This document shows positions 53,391-62,549 of a DNA stretch of 64,000 bases, one piece after another (positions within the stretch are counted from its first letter, which is position 1; each line of letters starts with the position of its first letter). This stretch comes from Flavobacteriales bacterium (GTDB lineage: Bacteria > Bacteroidota > Bacteroidia > Flavobacteriales_D > Crocinitomicaceae). Position numbers and translations under genes: made by a program. The notes beneath the pieces were generated by a model. That model ran no database searches. It was not told the origin of the DNA and saw only the letters and a list, made by a program, of their open reading frames with translations. The DNA lies in assembly GCA_022361195.1 (NCBI GenBank), contig JAKSBJ010000223.1, forward strand, positions 1 to 64,000. The letters run 5' to 3'.

Positions 53391-53402
53391 ACGTTTAAAC
53401 GT
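53391..53402. promoter_or_regulatory. Perfect 12-bp palindrome
   Basis: ACGTTTAAACGT is its own reverse complement. An 11 of 12 match (AAGTTTAAACGT) lies at 56211-56222 upstream of the sister gene. Confidence 0.4.
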
Positions 53403-53541
53403 GCTTTTATAGATAAAACACACACAACACACCTCAATAACAGATAGTTACAAGAAAAACCTATTCGAAAAACCCTATTAAAAAGCGAGGAGAAAAGCAT
53501 CAAAAACACCTAATCTAAACAGTTAAAGCCTGTTTAATCCA

Positions 53542-53572
53542 ACAAAAAAACCCCGGCAAAAATTTGCCGGGG
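53542..53572 (-). terminator. Terminator of the SprB-repeat surface protein
   Basis: A perfect 10-bp stem (CCCCGGCAAA / TTTGCCGGGG) preceded by an A run, which is a T run on the minus strand. Confidence 0.88.
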
Positions 53573-53604
53573 CTGTTTCAACTAAAAAGAATTATTTATG
53601 ATCC

Positions 53605-55986
53605 CTACTGCTTAACAACTTTGGTAGTTGTCATGCTTTCGCCGACATAAATATTGATAAAGTAAATTCCTCTTTCAAGCTCTGAGAAATCAACTGTCGT
53701 TATATCCTTTCCTCCAAGAGTCATGTTGGTAATAACTCTTCCTGAAGCATCCGTTAACTCAGCTCTTGCATTTTCATCAAGAATAGAAGTTGACTGAATG
53801 TTTAACACATCACTAGTTGGGTTAGGATAGATATTGAAAAGGTTTTCCAAATCCTCAACTCCTAACTGGCTGTGTACCTCAATTGTTAAAGTAGAGTAAC
53901 ATCCGTTTGTATCGGTAACAACTACAGTATAAGTACCTGCATCCAATCCAAATTGATCTTCAGTATCATCATTGTCTCCAGTTCCATCATTATCCCAATC
54001 AATAGTGAACGGGAATGCAGCACCATAAACCAATAGATCGATGTATCCGTCAGAACCGAACATTACGTCAGAACTAGTTGCTGAAATTACTGGAGTAGGT
54101 AAAGTAGAAACAAAAGCAGTATCCGAAGAAGGACATCCTAATGAATCAACAGCGTCTACATAGTAAGTTCCACCAGTTGTGATACTAATTGTTTGTGTAG
54201 ATTCTCCAGTATTCCAAGAGTAAGACTCAAATGTACCTGAAGCCATAAAGTCATTTGGATTACCTTCACAAATTGTGATATCATCGATGTTTACAGGAGC
54301 ACTTTCGTTAATAGTTACATCCAATGTTTGAACACACCCGATACCATCTTCAACAGTTAAAGTGTAAGTTCCTCCCAATACAGAAGTTGTATCAGTAGTT
54401 GCACCTGTATCCCAAGAATAAATGTAGTTGTATGGAAGTTCAACAGAACAATTCTCGAAACGGGCAATTGGTCTGTTTGCCGACGTTCCGGTAATTGTAC
54501 TTGTTCCACAAACTGTAGCGTTATCCGCTCTATAGTACACAACAGAGGTATATCCTGAAGGTTCAACAGTCATCGTTGGGTTGTTTGTAAATGCAGAGTT
54601 ATTAAAGCAAGTCTCGACAATTAATGCGTCTGTTCCGTTCCAGTAGAATGGAGTATCAAATGTAAACCAGTTCCAACCAGTTGTAATTGTGATATCAGCT
54701 GGAGCTAATACCTCAACTGGAGAATCATTGTTAAAAGCAGTTAATACTGAATCTCCCGCAGGAGCACATCCCATTTTGATAGTCCAGCTGCTCAATGCAG
54801 TTGCTGCACTTCCTAAACTTTCAACGAAGAATGCCATTCCAGAAATGTTTCCTGGCTCAACACCAGCAGATAATAAGTCATAAGCACTATAAGAAATTTG
54901 GTGTCTAGTTCCCCAGTACCAGTTTCCTAGTGGTGATGGATATTGTGTTCCACCAACCCCAAATTGAGAAGCAACAACTGTATCAACCTGAACTGAATCA
55001 ACAGCACCAGAACATCCATAAGTAGACAATCCACAGTCAATTGCAGCTGGAACACCACCAGTAATTGAATCAATTACCAATAATCCCATACTATCTGTAC
55101 AAATCCATTCAGTTGGAGTGTGAGCAAACAACTCTAATGCAGTTGTAGCTAAAGTATCGAAAACCTCTCCACAAACAATTACTGTATCATCAGCTGCATC
55201 AATCATAGTACAGCAATAAGTTCCAGCACCTACACCAGAAAGTGTAGATAATGTATCTGCTGGGTCACCTGTATCCCACTCGAAAGTAACAGGCTCAATA
55301 GCGTACTCATAAGCAACCGTTAATGATCCATTTGCATCTCCAAAACAAGTAACATCTTCGATACTAGCAACAGAACCGTTAAATACAGTTTCGAAAACAT
55401 TAAAATCATCGATTGCCATATCACTTGTAAAACTTGTTCCAGTATTCGCTACAATACGAAATTGTACAGAATCATTTCCAGAAAGGAAAGTAATATCTGA
55501 AACACTTGTTTGCCAAAGGTCAACGTTATCTGTAAATGGAGCTACTAACTCTGTCCAAGCATCAGCCATTCCAGTTCTGTAGTCTACAGACATTGTACCC
55601 ATAGTTGCACCTAGCATGTGGTAAGCAAAATTCATTTCCATCCCACTCGTCGCTGTAAAATCAAACCATGGAGTTTCCAAATTCCGGACGTCATTTGAGC
55701 AACCTGAAGTCTCAGTATACATATAGCGTCCCGAAGCCGTTCCTGGATTGAAATCTACCCCAGGCCCTGTTCCACCTGAACCTGTTCCACCAAAATCTGC
55801 TGACCAGTCGTTACCATCTGAAAGATCGTTGTTCCAACCTGCAGCTACCATTACATACCCTCCACACGAAGTTGAAGATCCTTCTCCCTCGAAGTCTTCA
55901 TTGTACGGAAAAGTACTAATGGCCTGTCCCATTGCAATTGACCCTGCAAAGAGCCCAACTGCACCGATTAGTAATTTTTTCATCAT
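53605..55986 (-). CDS. T9SS type-A secreted protein with SprB-like repeats
   Basis: A 793-residue secreted protein. A signal peptide (about 1-20) precedes a jelly-roll/MAM-like N-domain (about 25-195, FPYNEDFEGEG). An SprB-type repeat begins at DVTCFGDANGSL (about 205-275). A second jelly-roll-like domain (about 330-510) and two further short SprB/Ig-like repeats with SWDTGATTDT and SWNTGESTQT follow. The type-A sorting domain starts at NIYPNPTSDVLNI and ends in TKVVKQ. SprB-type repeats are typical of gliding adhesins. It may be co-regulated with the gene at 51198 through the shared promoter element. Confidence 0.9.
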   Translation of the reverse strand: MMKKLLIGAVGLFAGSIAMGQAISTFPYNEDFEGEGSSTSCGGYVMVAAGWNNDLSDGNDWSADFGGTGSGGTGPGVDFNPGTASGRYMYTETSGCSNDVRNLETPWFDFTATSGMEMNFAYHMLGATMGTMSVDYRTGMADAWTELVAPFTDNVDLWQTSVSDITFLSGNDSVQFRIVANTGTSFTSDMAIDDFNVFETVFNGSVASIEDVTCFGDANGSLTVAYEYAIEPVTFEWDTGDPADTLSTLSGVGAGTYCCTMIDAADDTVIVCGEVFDTLATTALELFAHTPTEWICTDSMGLLVIDSITGGVPAAIDCGLSTYGCSGAVDSVQVDTVVASQFGVGGTQYPSPLGNWYWGTRHQISYSAYDLLSAGVEPGNISGMAFFVESLGSAATALSSWTIKMGCAPAGDSVLTAFNNDSPVEVLAPADITITTGWNWFTFDTPFYWNGTDALIVETCFNNSAFTNNPTMTVEPSGYTSVVYYRADNATVCGTSTITGTSANRPIARFENCSVELPYNYIYSWDTGATTDTTSVLGGTYTLTVEDGIGCVQTLDVTINESAPVNIDDITICEGNPNDFMASGTFESYSWNTGESTQTISITTGGTYYVDAVDSLGCPSSDTAFVSTLPTPVISATSSDVMFGSDGYIDLLVYGAAFPFTIDWDNDGTGDNDDTEDQFGLDAGTYTVVVTDTNGCYSTLTIEVHSQLGVEDLENLFNIYPNPTSDVLNIQSTSILDENARAELTDASGRVITNMTLGGKDITTVDFSELERGIYFINIYVGESMTTTKVVKQ

Positions 55987-56022
55987 TTAAGTTATTTATT
56001 TATATGTTGTGTTAAGGACCTC

Positions 56023-56053
56023 CAAAGCTAGCTGTATTTATTTGATACACAAG
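56023..56053 (-). promoter_or_regulatory. Promoter of the SprB-repeat surface protein
   Basis: On the minus strand CTTG (56053-56050), 19 bp, then TAGCTTTG (56030-56023). The predicted leader is about 31 nt. Confidence 0.6.
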
Positions 56054-56091
56054 CCTTTATTCGATAAACCAATGAAATTACTCGACTGAAC

Positions 56092-56109
56092 ATACTAATT
56101 GGTATATAA
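56092..56109. promoter_or_regulatory. Shared T9SS-gene promoter element, copy 2
   Basis: ATACTAATTGGTATATAA, with inverted repeat ATAC-N6-GTAT, lies 62 bp upstream of the -7 box. It differs from the copy at 53367 at two positions, both in the spacer of the repeat. Confidence 0.6.
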
Positions 56110-56407
56110 TTGTTTCGACGAATGGCCGTTTTTTGAAGACAAAAATTAAACAACTGATTTACAGACACTTATTTCAACTAACAAATTAAGCGGTTAAGCT
56201 ACAGATGTCAAGTTTAAACGTTTTAGAAAATAACATGGATAAAATCCATGATGACCTGCCAAAAATAGTGTCGGTCTGTTAAAAAAGGGAAGCTAATTGT
56301 TTTTCTCTTAACATCTTATGGTTTTTCACGATTAATTAGGCCTAACAGCTCGCTTTTTTCGATAAAACTGATTTTATTTTTCATTAATACTAAATTTGTA
56401 CTCAAAC

Positions 56408-57199
56408 ATGCTTATGAATCTAAATTTAACAGGAAAAACAGCCATTGTATGCGGAAGTACACAAGGCATTGGACTGGCTGCTGCTCAACAATTAGCACAA
56501 CAAGGTGCATCAATTATTCTCATTGCCCGAAACGAGCAAAAGCTTATCGATGCACAAGGAAGTTTGGATCAATCGGCCAATCAAAGTCATACTTATATGG
56601 TTGCTGATTTTTCAAACCCACAAAGTTTAGAGGAAAAGTTAGCTTCTTTCTTGAGTGACAAATCGATTGAAATTTTGATCAATAATACGGGTGGACCAGC
56701 AGGTGGGCCTGTAAATGTAGCTGGTCTAGATGAATTTCGTTCGGCCTTTGAACAACACTTAATTTGTAATCATGTTTTAGTTCAGGCTGTAAAAGAAAAG
56801 ATGAAGTCGGCGGGATATGGTCGAATTATCAATGTTATTTCTACTTCAGTTAAACAACCTCTCCCAAATCTTGGAGTATCAAATACTATTCGAGGAGCTG
56901 TAGCCAATTGGAGTAAGACATTGGCTAATGAATTGGGTGAATTTAACATTACCGTGAATAATGTTTTACCTGGTGCAACGGATACTGTTCGTTTAAAATC
57001 AATCATTGAAAATAAGGCAGCTAAAACTGGACGTTCTTATGAAGAAATTTTAACAGAAATGAGCAATGCTTCTCCAATGAAACGAATCGCAAAACCAGAA
57101 GAGGTTGCCAATGCTATTGGTTTTCTTGCATCACCGGCTGCGAGCTACATTAACGGGATAAACGTTCCTGTTGACGGAGGACGAACTAAAAGCCTTTAA
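56408..57199 (+). CDS. Short-chain dehydrogenase/reductase (FabG-like)
   Basis: A classical SDR of about 263 residues using NAD(P)H. The cofactor motif is GSTQGIG near the N-terminus, followed by NNTGGPAGG. The catalytic Ser-Tyr-Lys triad is altered: in STSVKQPLPNLGVSNTIRGA the position normally held by YxxxK reads NTIRGA, so the usual Tyr is not evident. PGATDT and the C-terminal NGINVPVDGG are intact. The substrate is unknown. A -7 box (TAAATTTG, 56391-56398) ends 9 bp before the ATG at 56408. The ATG at 56414 is an equally good start. The end overlaps the convergent gene by 4 bp. Confidence 0.85.
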   Translation: MLMNLNLTGKTAIVCGSTQGIGLAAAQQLAQQGASIILIARNEQKLIDAQGSLDQSANQSHTYMVADFSNPQSLEEKLASFLSDKSIEILINNTGGPAGGPVNVAGLDEFRSAFEQHLICNHVLVQAVKEKMKSAGYGRIINVISTSVKQPLPNLGVSNTIRGAVANWSKTLANELGEFNITVNNVLPGATDTVRLKSIIENKAAKTGRSYEEILTEMSNASPMKRIAKPEEVANAIGFLASPAASYINGINVPVDGGRTKSL

Positions 57200-59859
57200 T
57201 TTCTGGTTCCAGAACCATTCATCATAGCATCATATGCTGATTGGTGGATTCTTTTACGGATACCGTATTGATAAATACGGTTATTCACCTTTGGGTGCAC
57301 TCGATTAGAAAGAAAAACATATATCAGTTCTGATCTTGGATCAATCCAAATACAGGTACCTGTAAATCCGGTATGCCCATAAGTTGCTAAAGAAGCAGAA
57401 TCAGCACAGCCATAACCTGACGAAGTTATGGTGGGTTTGTTCCAGCCTAAACCACGATGCGAATTATCCTGACGACTTGAAAATTTATTGACTGTTTCGG
57501 ATTTTAGGTAACGTTTACCATCATAGATTCCTTCATTGAGAAGCATTTGAGCCAAAATAGCCAAATCATTTGTCGTTGAGAACATCCCAGCATTCCCAGC
57601 AATCCCGCCATGTAAAGCTGCGTTGGGGTCATGAACATGCCCTTGTAAAAGTTGCTTTCTCCAATAACTTTCATCCTCGGTAGGCACAATTTGATCTTTA
57701 CTAAAATGACGCAATGGCTTATATCGACTATGTTCCATCCCCAAAGGTTTATAGTAAGTATTGTACAAATATTCTACAAATAGATCTTTGTCTTCATAAA
57801 AGTCATCCGATTGGGTAAAATCATACTTGCGACGATTAGTGGTGATGATACTTTTAAAGAAAAAGTAAAGTGAATTCATCGAAACATCACTGTAATTATA
57901 CGGTTTCGTCTTATCCAACCAAATAGAATTGAGTTTTAACCACATTGAATCCTGATATTCCTTTTCCATATAAAAATTCTCCGCCACCTCAACTTTATAA
58001 ACAGAGTCTGGAATATCACAATAGTATTTATCAAATCGATTTACCTTCTCATTAGTATACAACATGTAATCAATAATAGGGAAGCCCGATGGCAAACCAC
58101 TTTTGTGAATAAACAATTCCTGAAAGGTGATGTTACGGATCGTACTTGGATACCTGAGATAATCCTTTAATGAATCAGGCTGATACATGTAAAGACTATC
58201 TCCCAAATGGTAAGATTCCATTTCATAAAGTTTCATCCCAATCATAGTCGTAGCCACGACTTTTGTCAAAGAGGCTAAATCGTACATGGATTCTTCGGTC
58301 ACCAACTTTTTTCGTTCGTAAGAATGATGTCCAAAAGACTTATCATAAATGATACAATTGTCTTTTGCGATTAATACCTGACAGCCGGGAAAAGCTCTAC
58401 CGTTCATTGCCTGTTTAACTGCCCAATCAATTCTCGCCAAAGTATCTCTGTCCAGGCCAACGAACTCAGGAATGGTACGAGCAAGTTTCGAGGGCTGAAT
58501 TTTCTTCCCCTTATACAAACTATCCGTTGTATAAAAATCCCCCTCCATGCTAATTCTACCTGCCATTTGTTGTCCAAGGAGAGTATAGTCGGTATGTTTT
58601 GAATGTGGGTAAAAAACCAGATTTGGTAAAGCTTTTAATTTGTCGAAATGCTCAGGATTAGAAAAACAAACTACTGTGTTTTTATCCTGTTCTAATTTAG
58701 AAAGCACTTTTAGCACCTCATTATCCGTCGTATCATTTAAACAAATGACTTTAGGATCGGCAGATGAAATTAGTTTTTCGACAAAGGCAACATTGAGTTC
58801 CTTTTTATAGGTTGAGATATTTAAATCCCGCTTAACCTTTGGTAATATTTTGACCTTTTCTTCGGCATAAATAGAAAATCGTTTTTTAAAGGGGATTAGC
58901 TTTCCTTTATTGGAAATTAATGCCGTTGACTTTTGCTGCAAATTAGATCGGACATATTTTAGTTCTGAATCAAAATTTTGTTCGACTGACGTAGGTGTTC
59001 CCATTTTGCTTTTCAACTGTAAAATACGCTTGGTGCTCTCTTCAAATACTTCGCCCGACATTTCGGCATTCCAACTTTTATAAGGATCACCAGCATCGAG
59101 TTTATAAAAAAGTAAATCGGCACCTCCTGCCAACAGTGGATTTACTGACTCCGTTGAAGCATCCACCAAAAACAATCCCTTAAATCCCCCCGATTTTCGT
59201 ACTTCGGCCAGTTGTATGGTATCATACACACTCAAATTAAGCTGAAGAATATGATCGATATACCTCATATCATCAAAAAAGCGATCGTAATCCTCTTTCA
59301 GTTTAGTATCTGAATAATGCCGAACCAATGGGAAAATTTGTTTTTTATGACGAACAGAATCTAACCATGATTGATATTTTGGCGTCCACTTATAATTGGT
59401 TTGAAAATCGACCAGGTTAAATCCTGCTTTGGAAAAAACGGAGATATAGTCCATCGATTCAAGCTTGGGATTACTCTCCCAATAAGGATAATGAGAAAGT
59501 TCTAATTGATCAAAATAGTTTGCATGGATAAATGGCTGAATGATGTCCAGGGTATCCAATCGTTTTTTTAAACGAGCAATACTGTCCTGTGACCAGTTAT
59601 CAAACTTTAACCCCCCGGGCTGATTTTCAACGATCCAACTGCCTAAGCTATCCAGATTATCCTGATAAAGATCGGGAACCTCAATAATCAGGTGTTGATA
59701 ATACCTTTCTTTCTCCGATATAGTCCCAAAGATTGAGTCAGTCCAAACTTGCCCTTGTTCTGGGGGTGTAGTTACTACAGCATTTTCTTCTTCGCCACCA
59801 CAGGCTATTAAGAAAAGAGTTACTGATAAATAGGAGATTATTTTTTTAATACGATGCAT
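57196..59859 (-). CDS. Lipoprotein fusing a degenerate GH3-like domain to a serine hydrolase (beta-lactamase fold)
   Basis: An 887-residue lipoprotein (LIAC, then GGEEE). The N-terminal half (about 30-300) has a GH3/NagZ-like order ending in GGFKGLFLVDAS and LLAGGADLLFYK, but the KHFPGHG catalytic motif of NagZ is missing. A linker region (about 300-460) follows. The C-terminal half is a class-C beta-lactamase-like hydrolase with SLTK (about 530), YSD (in NYSDVSMNS) and YGHTGFTG (about 827), so that half looks active. Fusions of this kind occur in Bacteroidota. A role in peptidoglycan turnover is plausible but unproven. A -7 box (TACATTTG, minus, 59891-59884) precedes it. Confidence 0.85.
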   Translation of the reverse strand: MHRIKKIISYLSVTLFLIACGGEEENAVVTTPPEQGQVWTDSIFGTISEKERYYQHLIIEVPDLYQDNLDSLGSWIVENQPGGLKFDNWSQDSIARLKKRLDTLDIIQPFIHANYFDQLELSHYPYWESNPKLESMDYISVFSKAGFNLVDFQTNYKWTPKYQSWLDSVRHKKQIFPLVRHYSDTKLKEDYDRFFDDMRYIDHILQLNLSVYDTIQLAEVRKSGGFKGLFLVDASTESVNPLLAGGADLLFYKLDAGDPYKSWNAEMSGEVFEESTKRILQLKSKMGTPTSVEQNFDSELKYVRSNLQQKSTALISNKGKLIPFKKRFSIYAEEKVKILPKVKRDLNISTYKKELNVAFVEKLISSADPKVICLNDTTDNEVLKVLSKLEQDKNTVVCFSNPEHFDKLKALPNLVFYPHSKHTDYTLLGQQMAGRISMEGDFYTTDSLYKGKKIQPSKLARTIPEFVGLDRDTLARIDWAVKQAMNGRAFPGCQVLIAKDNCIIYDKSFGHHSYERKKLVTEESMYDLASLTKVVATTMIGMKLYEMESYHLGDSLYMYQPDSLKDYLRYPSTIRNITFQELFIHKSGLPSGFPIIDYMLYTNEKVNRFDKYYCDIPDSVYKVEVAENFYMEKEYQDSMWLKLNSIWLDKTKPYNYSDVSMNSLYFFFKSIITTNRRKYDFTQSDDFYEDKDLFVEYLYNTYYKPLGMEHSRYKPLRHFSKDQIVPTEDESYWRKQLLQGHVHDPNAALHGGIAGNAGMFSTTNDLAILAQMLLNEGIYDGKRYLKSETVNKFSSRQDNSHRGLGWNKPTITSSGYGCADSASLATYGHTGFTGTCIWIDPRSELIYVFLSNRVHPKVNNRIYQYGIRKRIHQSAYDAMMNGSGTRN

Positions 59860-59898
59860 TGGCTATCAGACAACTATCCGAAGCAAATGTAATATCAT

Positions 59899-62316
59899 TT
59901 AGCGGAGAATAGCTATGGTTCCGGTAAATTCGTGCGGGATTTCTTCCATATCCGTAATTCTCGCCTTCCACACTACAACATCGTCCGACACCAAATGCCC
60001 ATCAATACTACCATCCCATCTAAAATCAGGATTAGTTGTTTCGTAAATCAAATCTCCCCAACGGTTAAAGATTTGGAAAAGGAAATCTGTACTTCCAATA
60101 ACACTTACTTTGTACGTATTGTTAAATCGACTATTGTCTGGCGTAAATGCATTTGGAGCATAGAAATAAAACTCCGGCTTGATATAAATTTGTTTAGTAG
60201 CCGTATCTGTACAACCAATTTCATTAAAGGCAACCAGCGTTACATCATACCAACCTTCTGAATCGTAGGTTGTTAATGGTGAATGTAAATCAGAGAAATC
60301 TCCATTACCAAAATCCCACCACCAGGCTACATCTCCCTCAGAAGTATTGAAGAAACTAACTGGTAAGTTTTCCATCGGTTTTTCAGTAAGAACATTAAAG
60401 CTTGCATTTGGCCGAACTACCTCTACAGTTGTTGATCCTTTTATATCATAGGTGTGACATGCATCCTCAACCGAAACTGTATAAGTTGTAGTATAAGACG
60501 GACTCACATTAATATTAGACGTAGTTTCTCCGGTTTCTAACCAGTAATACGTATAATCTCCTAAACCTTCTGTTGCAATTACCCAGATTTCTGCAGTGTC
60601 ACCGGGGCAAATTAGTTGATCAGGACTCATTTCAAGTTCCAAAACCGTAGCTGTTACCGTCACTGTTACTTCTCCCTCAATGGTTGATCCACAACCATCT
60701 GTTACCACAACGGTATAAGTTGTTGTAACCATTGGAGATACATTAGCTGTTGGGCCTACCGAAACAGTTGTACCTGCTTCGTTTGTCCATTGATAACTAT
60801 ATGTTCCTTCTCCACCCGAAACCTCTACAGCAAGAACATTTGGAGTATTTGGACATAAAACCGTTATATCAGGAGTTGTATTGATTACCAAAGGCGGATA
60901 ATCCGGAACATTCACCGTTGCACTTACGGTAACTGGAATTCCAATACAAATGTCATTAACAGTTACAGAATAATCTGTAGTAACAGCAGGATTTACCGTA
61001 ATGGAAGGAGTTGTTTCCCCATTATCCCAATCATAGGTATAATCTGGTAATCCACCCGAGACAACTGCAGTTAAAACTGCATCGTCCAATGGGCAATAAA
61101 CATCAGCGTCTGCCACCGTCACTGTTAGTGGATTTACATCCTGAATGTTAATAGTTGTTGATAAAACATCTGAATCTCCACAAGGATCTGGTGCGGTTAC
61201 CTGAACGATTAATGACTCCAAACCTTCTGTTAATAGATCTGAATATATTTCAATATCGAAACTTACTGTTGCCACTCCAGCTGGGAAAGTCACCGACGGA
61301 GGTAAAGCTTCGTAATCTACCCCTTCAGTTGCTGTACCAGCAGCATTTATTGGAAGAATTACTTCTTCCGAAATGTCCGATCGGCTAATGGTAAATGTCG
61401 CTGTTTCACATCCTTCTGCTGCTGTTGTACCATCATCAAAACCATTTAAGTCCAAATCGGCATCAATATCAAAAGAAGGAATCGCATCTAAACTATTAGC
61501 TTCTAAGAAAATTCCTGAATCGTATGAACCATCACCTGCATCGGCAATAGCAATTTTAAGGTGATACGTTTCACCACAGGTTACTTCAGCCAAAGCTGTA
61601 ATTACCACTGTAAAACCGTCGTACTGAATGTAGTAATCACTATCCATTTCGGGTGAATCATCCCCATCACCATTTTCAACGTAATAAGCACAATTTTGAC
61701 ATGGCCCCGAATTAGTTGGCCCATTATTGACATTATCAATGGATACAATTCCTCCACCTCCTGGAATTTGTGCCATATTATAATCTCCAGCAAAACCAGG
61801 ACCTGAGATAAAGAAAGCAAATGCATCGTTAAATCCTCCGTCAACAAACTCAGGATATTCTTCCGACGCAAAAACATAACGGAATGAAACCGTATCATTT
61901 TGTGGGACAAAATCAAACTCTAAAACAGCTGCATTATACGTATCACTCCCAGCCAAAGCAGTAAGCGGTCCGTATCCTGGATACTCATTATCCAATCCAG
62001 CTCCACCACTGTTATTTGGTCCATGAGGTCCTTGTGGTTCACTAAACAAACCTCCCGAACTAGTATTTAAAACCGTTCCTGTGGTTAACAAAATCCCTTC
62101 ATTCAACCCAAGATTAGTTGAAGATCCGTCAAAATAACCAATTGCCTCAGGAGAGCCGGTATAAGTAACTCCAGAAACAGCTACCCCGCTTCCAACCAAA
62201 ACATCCTCCACTAGATCAGTAGGTGACATTGAGGTAGAAGTTACCAGTTGTGCAGAAGAGTTAATTGCAGTCAAAAATGCTGCACTAACTAATCCTATTT
62301 TGAGCCATTTCGTCAT
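59899..62316 (-). CDS. T9SS type-B protein with choice-of-anchor L and Calx-beta domains
   Basis: An 805-residue secreted protein. A signal peptide ends at SSAQ. A choice-of-anchor L domain (about 25-270, with FVFASEEYPEFV-like core RYVFASEEYPEF) is followed by a Calx-beta-like domain (about 285-390, GVDYEALPPSVTFPAG). Three Ig-like repeats of about 85 residues and a PKD domain (WWWDFGNGDFSD) come next. The type-B sorting domain begins at APNAFTPDNSRFNNTYKV. A -7-like box (TATCTTTA, minus, 62423-62416) with CAA twenty bases further up gives a leader of about 94 nt. It is probably an adhesin. Confidence 0.9.
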   Translation of the reverse strand: MTKWLKIGLVSAAFLTAINSSAQLVTSTSMSPTDLVEDVLVGSGVAVSGVTYTGSPEAIGYFDGSSTNLGLNEGILLTTGTVLNTSSGGLFSEPQGPHGPNNSGGAGLDNEYPGYGPLTALAGSDTYNAAVLEFDFVPQNDTVSFRYVFASEEYPEFVDGGFNDAFAFFISGPGFAGDYNMAQIPGGGGIVSIDNVNNGPTNSGPCQNCAYYVENGDGDDSPEMDSDYYIQYDGFTVVITALAEVTCGETYHLKIAIADAGDGSYDSGIFLEANSLDAIPSFDIDADLDLNGFDDGTTAAEGCETATFTISRSDISEEVILPINAAGTATEGVDYEALPPSVTFPAGVATVSFDIEIYSDLLTEGLESLIVQVTAPDPCGDSDVLSTTINIQDVNPLTVTVADADVYCPLDDAVLTAVVSGGLPDYTYDWDNGETTPSITVNPAVTTDYSVTVNDICIGIPVTVSATVNVPDYPPLVINTTPDITVLCPNTPNVLAVEVSGGEGTYSYQWTNEAGTTVSVGPTANVSPMVTTTYTVVVTDGCGSTIEGEVTVTVTATVLELEMSPDQLICPGDTAEIWVIATEGLGDYTYYWLETGETTSNINVSPSYTTTYTVSVEDACHTYDIKGSTTVEVVRPNASFNVLTEKPMENLPVSFFNTSEGDVAWWWDFGNGDFSDLHSPLTTYDSEGWYDVTLVAFNEIGCTDTATKQIYIKPEFYFYAPNAFTPDNSRFNNTYKVSVIGSTDFLFQIFNRWGDLIYETTNPDFRWDGSIDGHLVSDDVVVWKARITDMEEIPHEFTGTIAILR

Positions 62317-62549
62317 TTTCTTCTTCTTTCTATGCTCCAGTCGGTTTTATGATTTACTTCCCCTACTCTTTTTAAAAAATTTCAGGTTTTTAACATTTAG
62401 CTAGTTTAACTACGTTAAAGATAGGCAAATAGTTGTTCACAAACAATCAAAAATTTTGCCAAAAGTGTCTCTTATTGAGTTAACTCCATCATTTGAAGTT
62501 TTATTGCACTACAAATCCGAATTTATTCCCTTAAATTCGCATTTTACAA

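Larger units (their letters stand above)
53247..53604. other. Intergenic region, 358 bp, with promoter, operator-like sites and terminator
   Basis: Reading away from the start codon, it holds the promoter at 53298-53327, the element at 53367-53384, a 12-bp palindrome at 53391-53402 and the terminator of the neighbouring gene at 53542-53572. No gene is visible. Confidence 0.55.
55987..56407. other. Intergenic region, 421 bp, between divergent genes
   Basis: It holds the minus-strand promoter at 56023-56053, the shared element at 56092-56109, the GTTTAAAC site at 56211-56222 and the plus-strand promoter of the SDR gene at 56391-56398. I see no gene or RNA structure in the rest. Confidence 0.5.

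Noticed and set aside
53367-53402. CRISPR or phage attachment site
   Set aside because: Only two copies of the element exist here, and both sit at promoter positions. There are no spacers, integrase or tRNA nearby.
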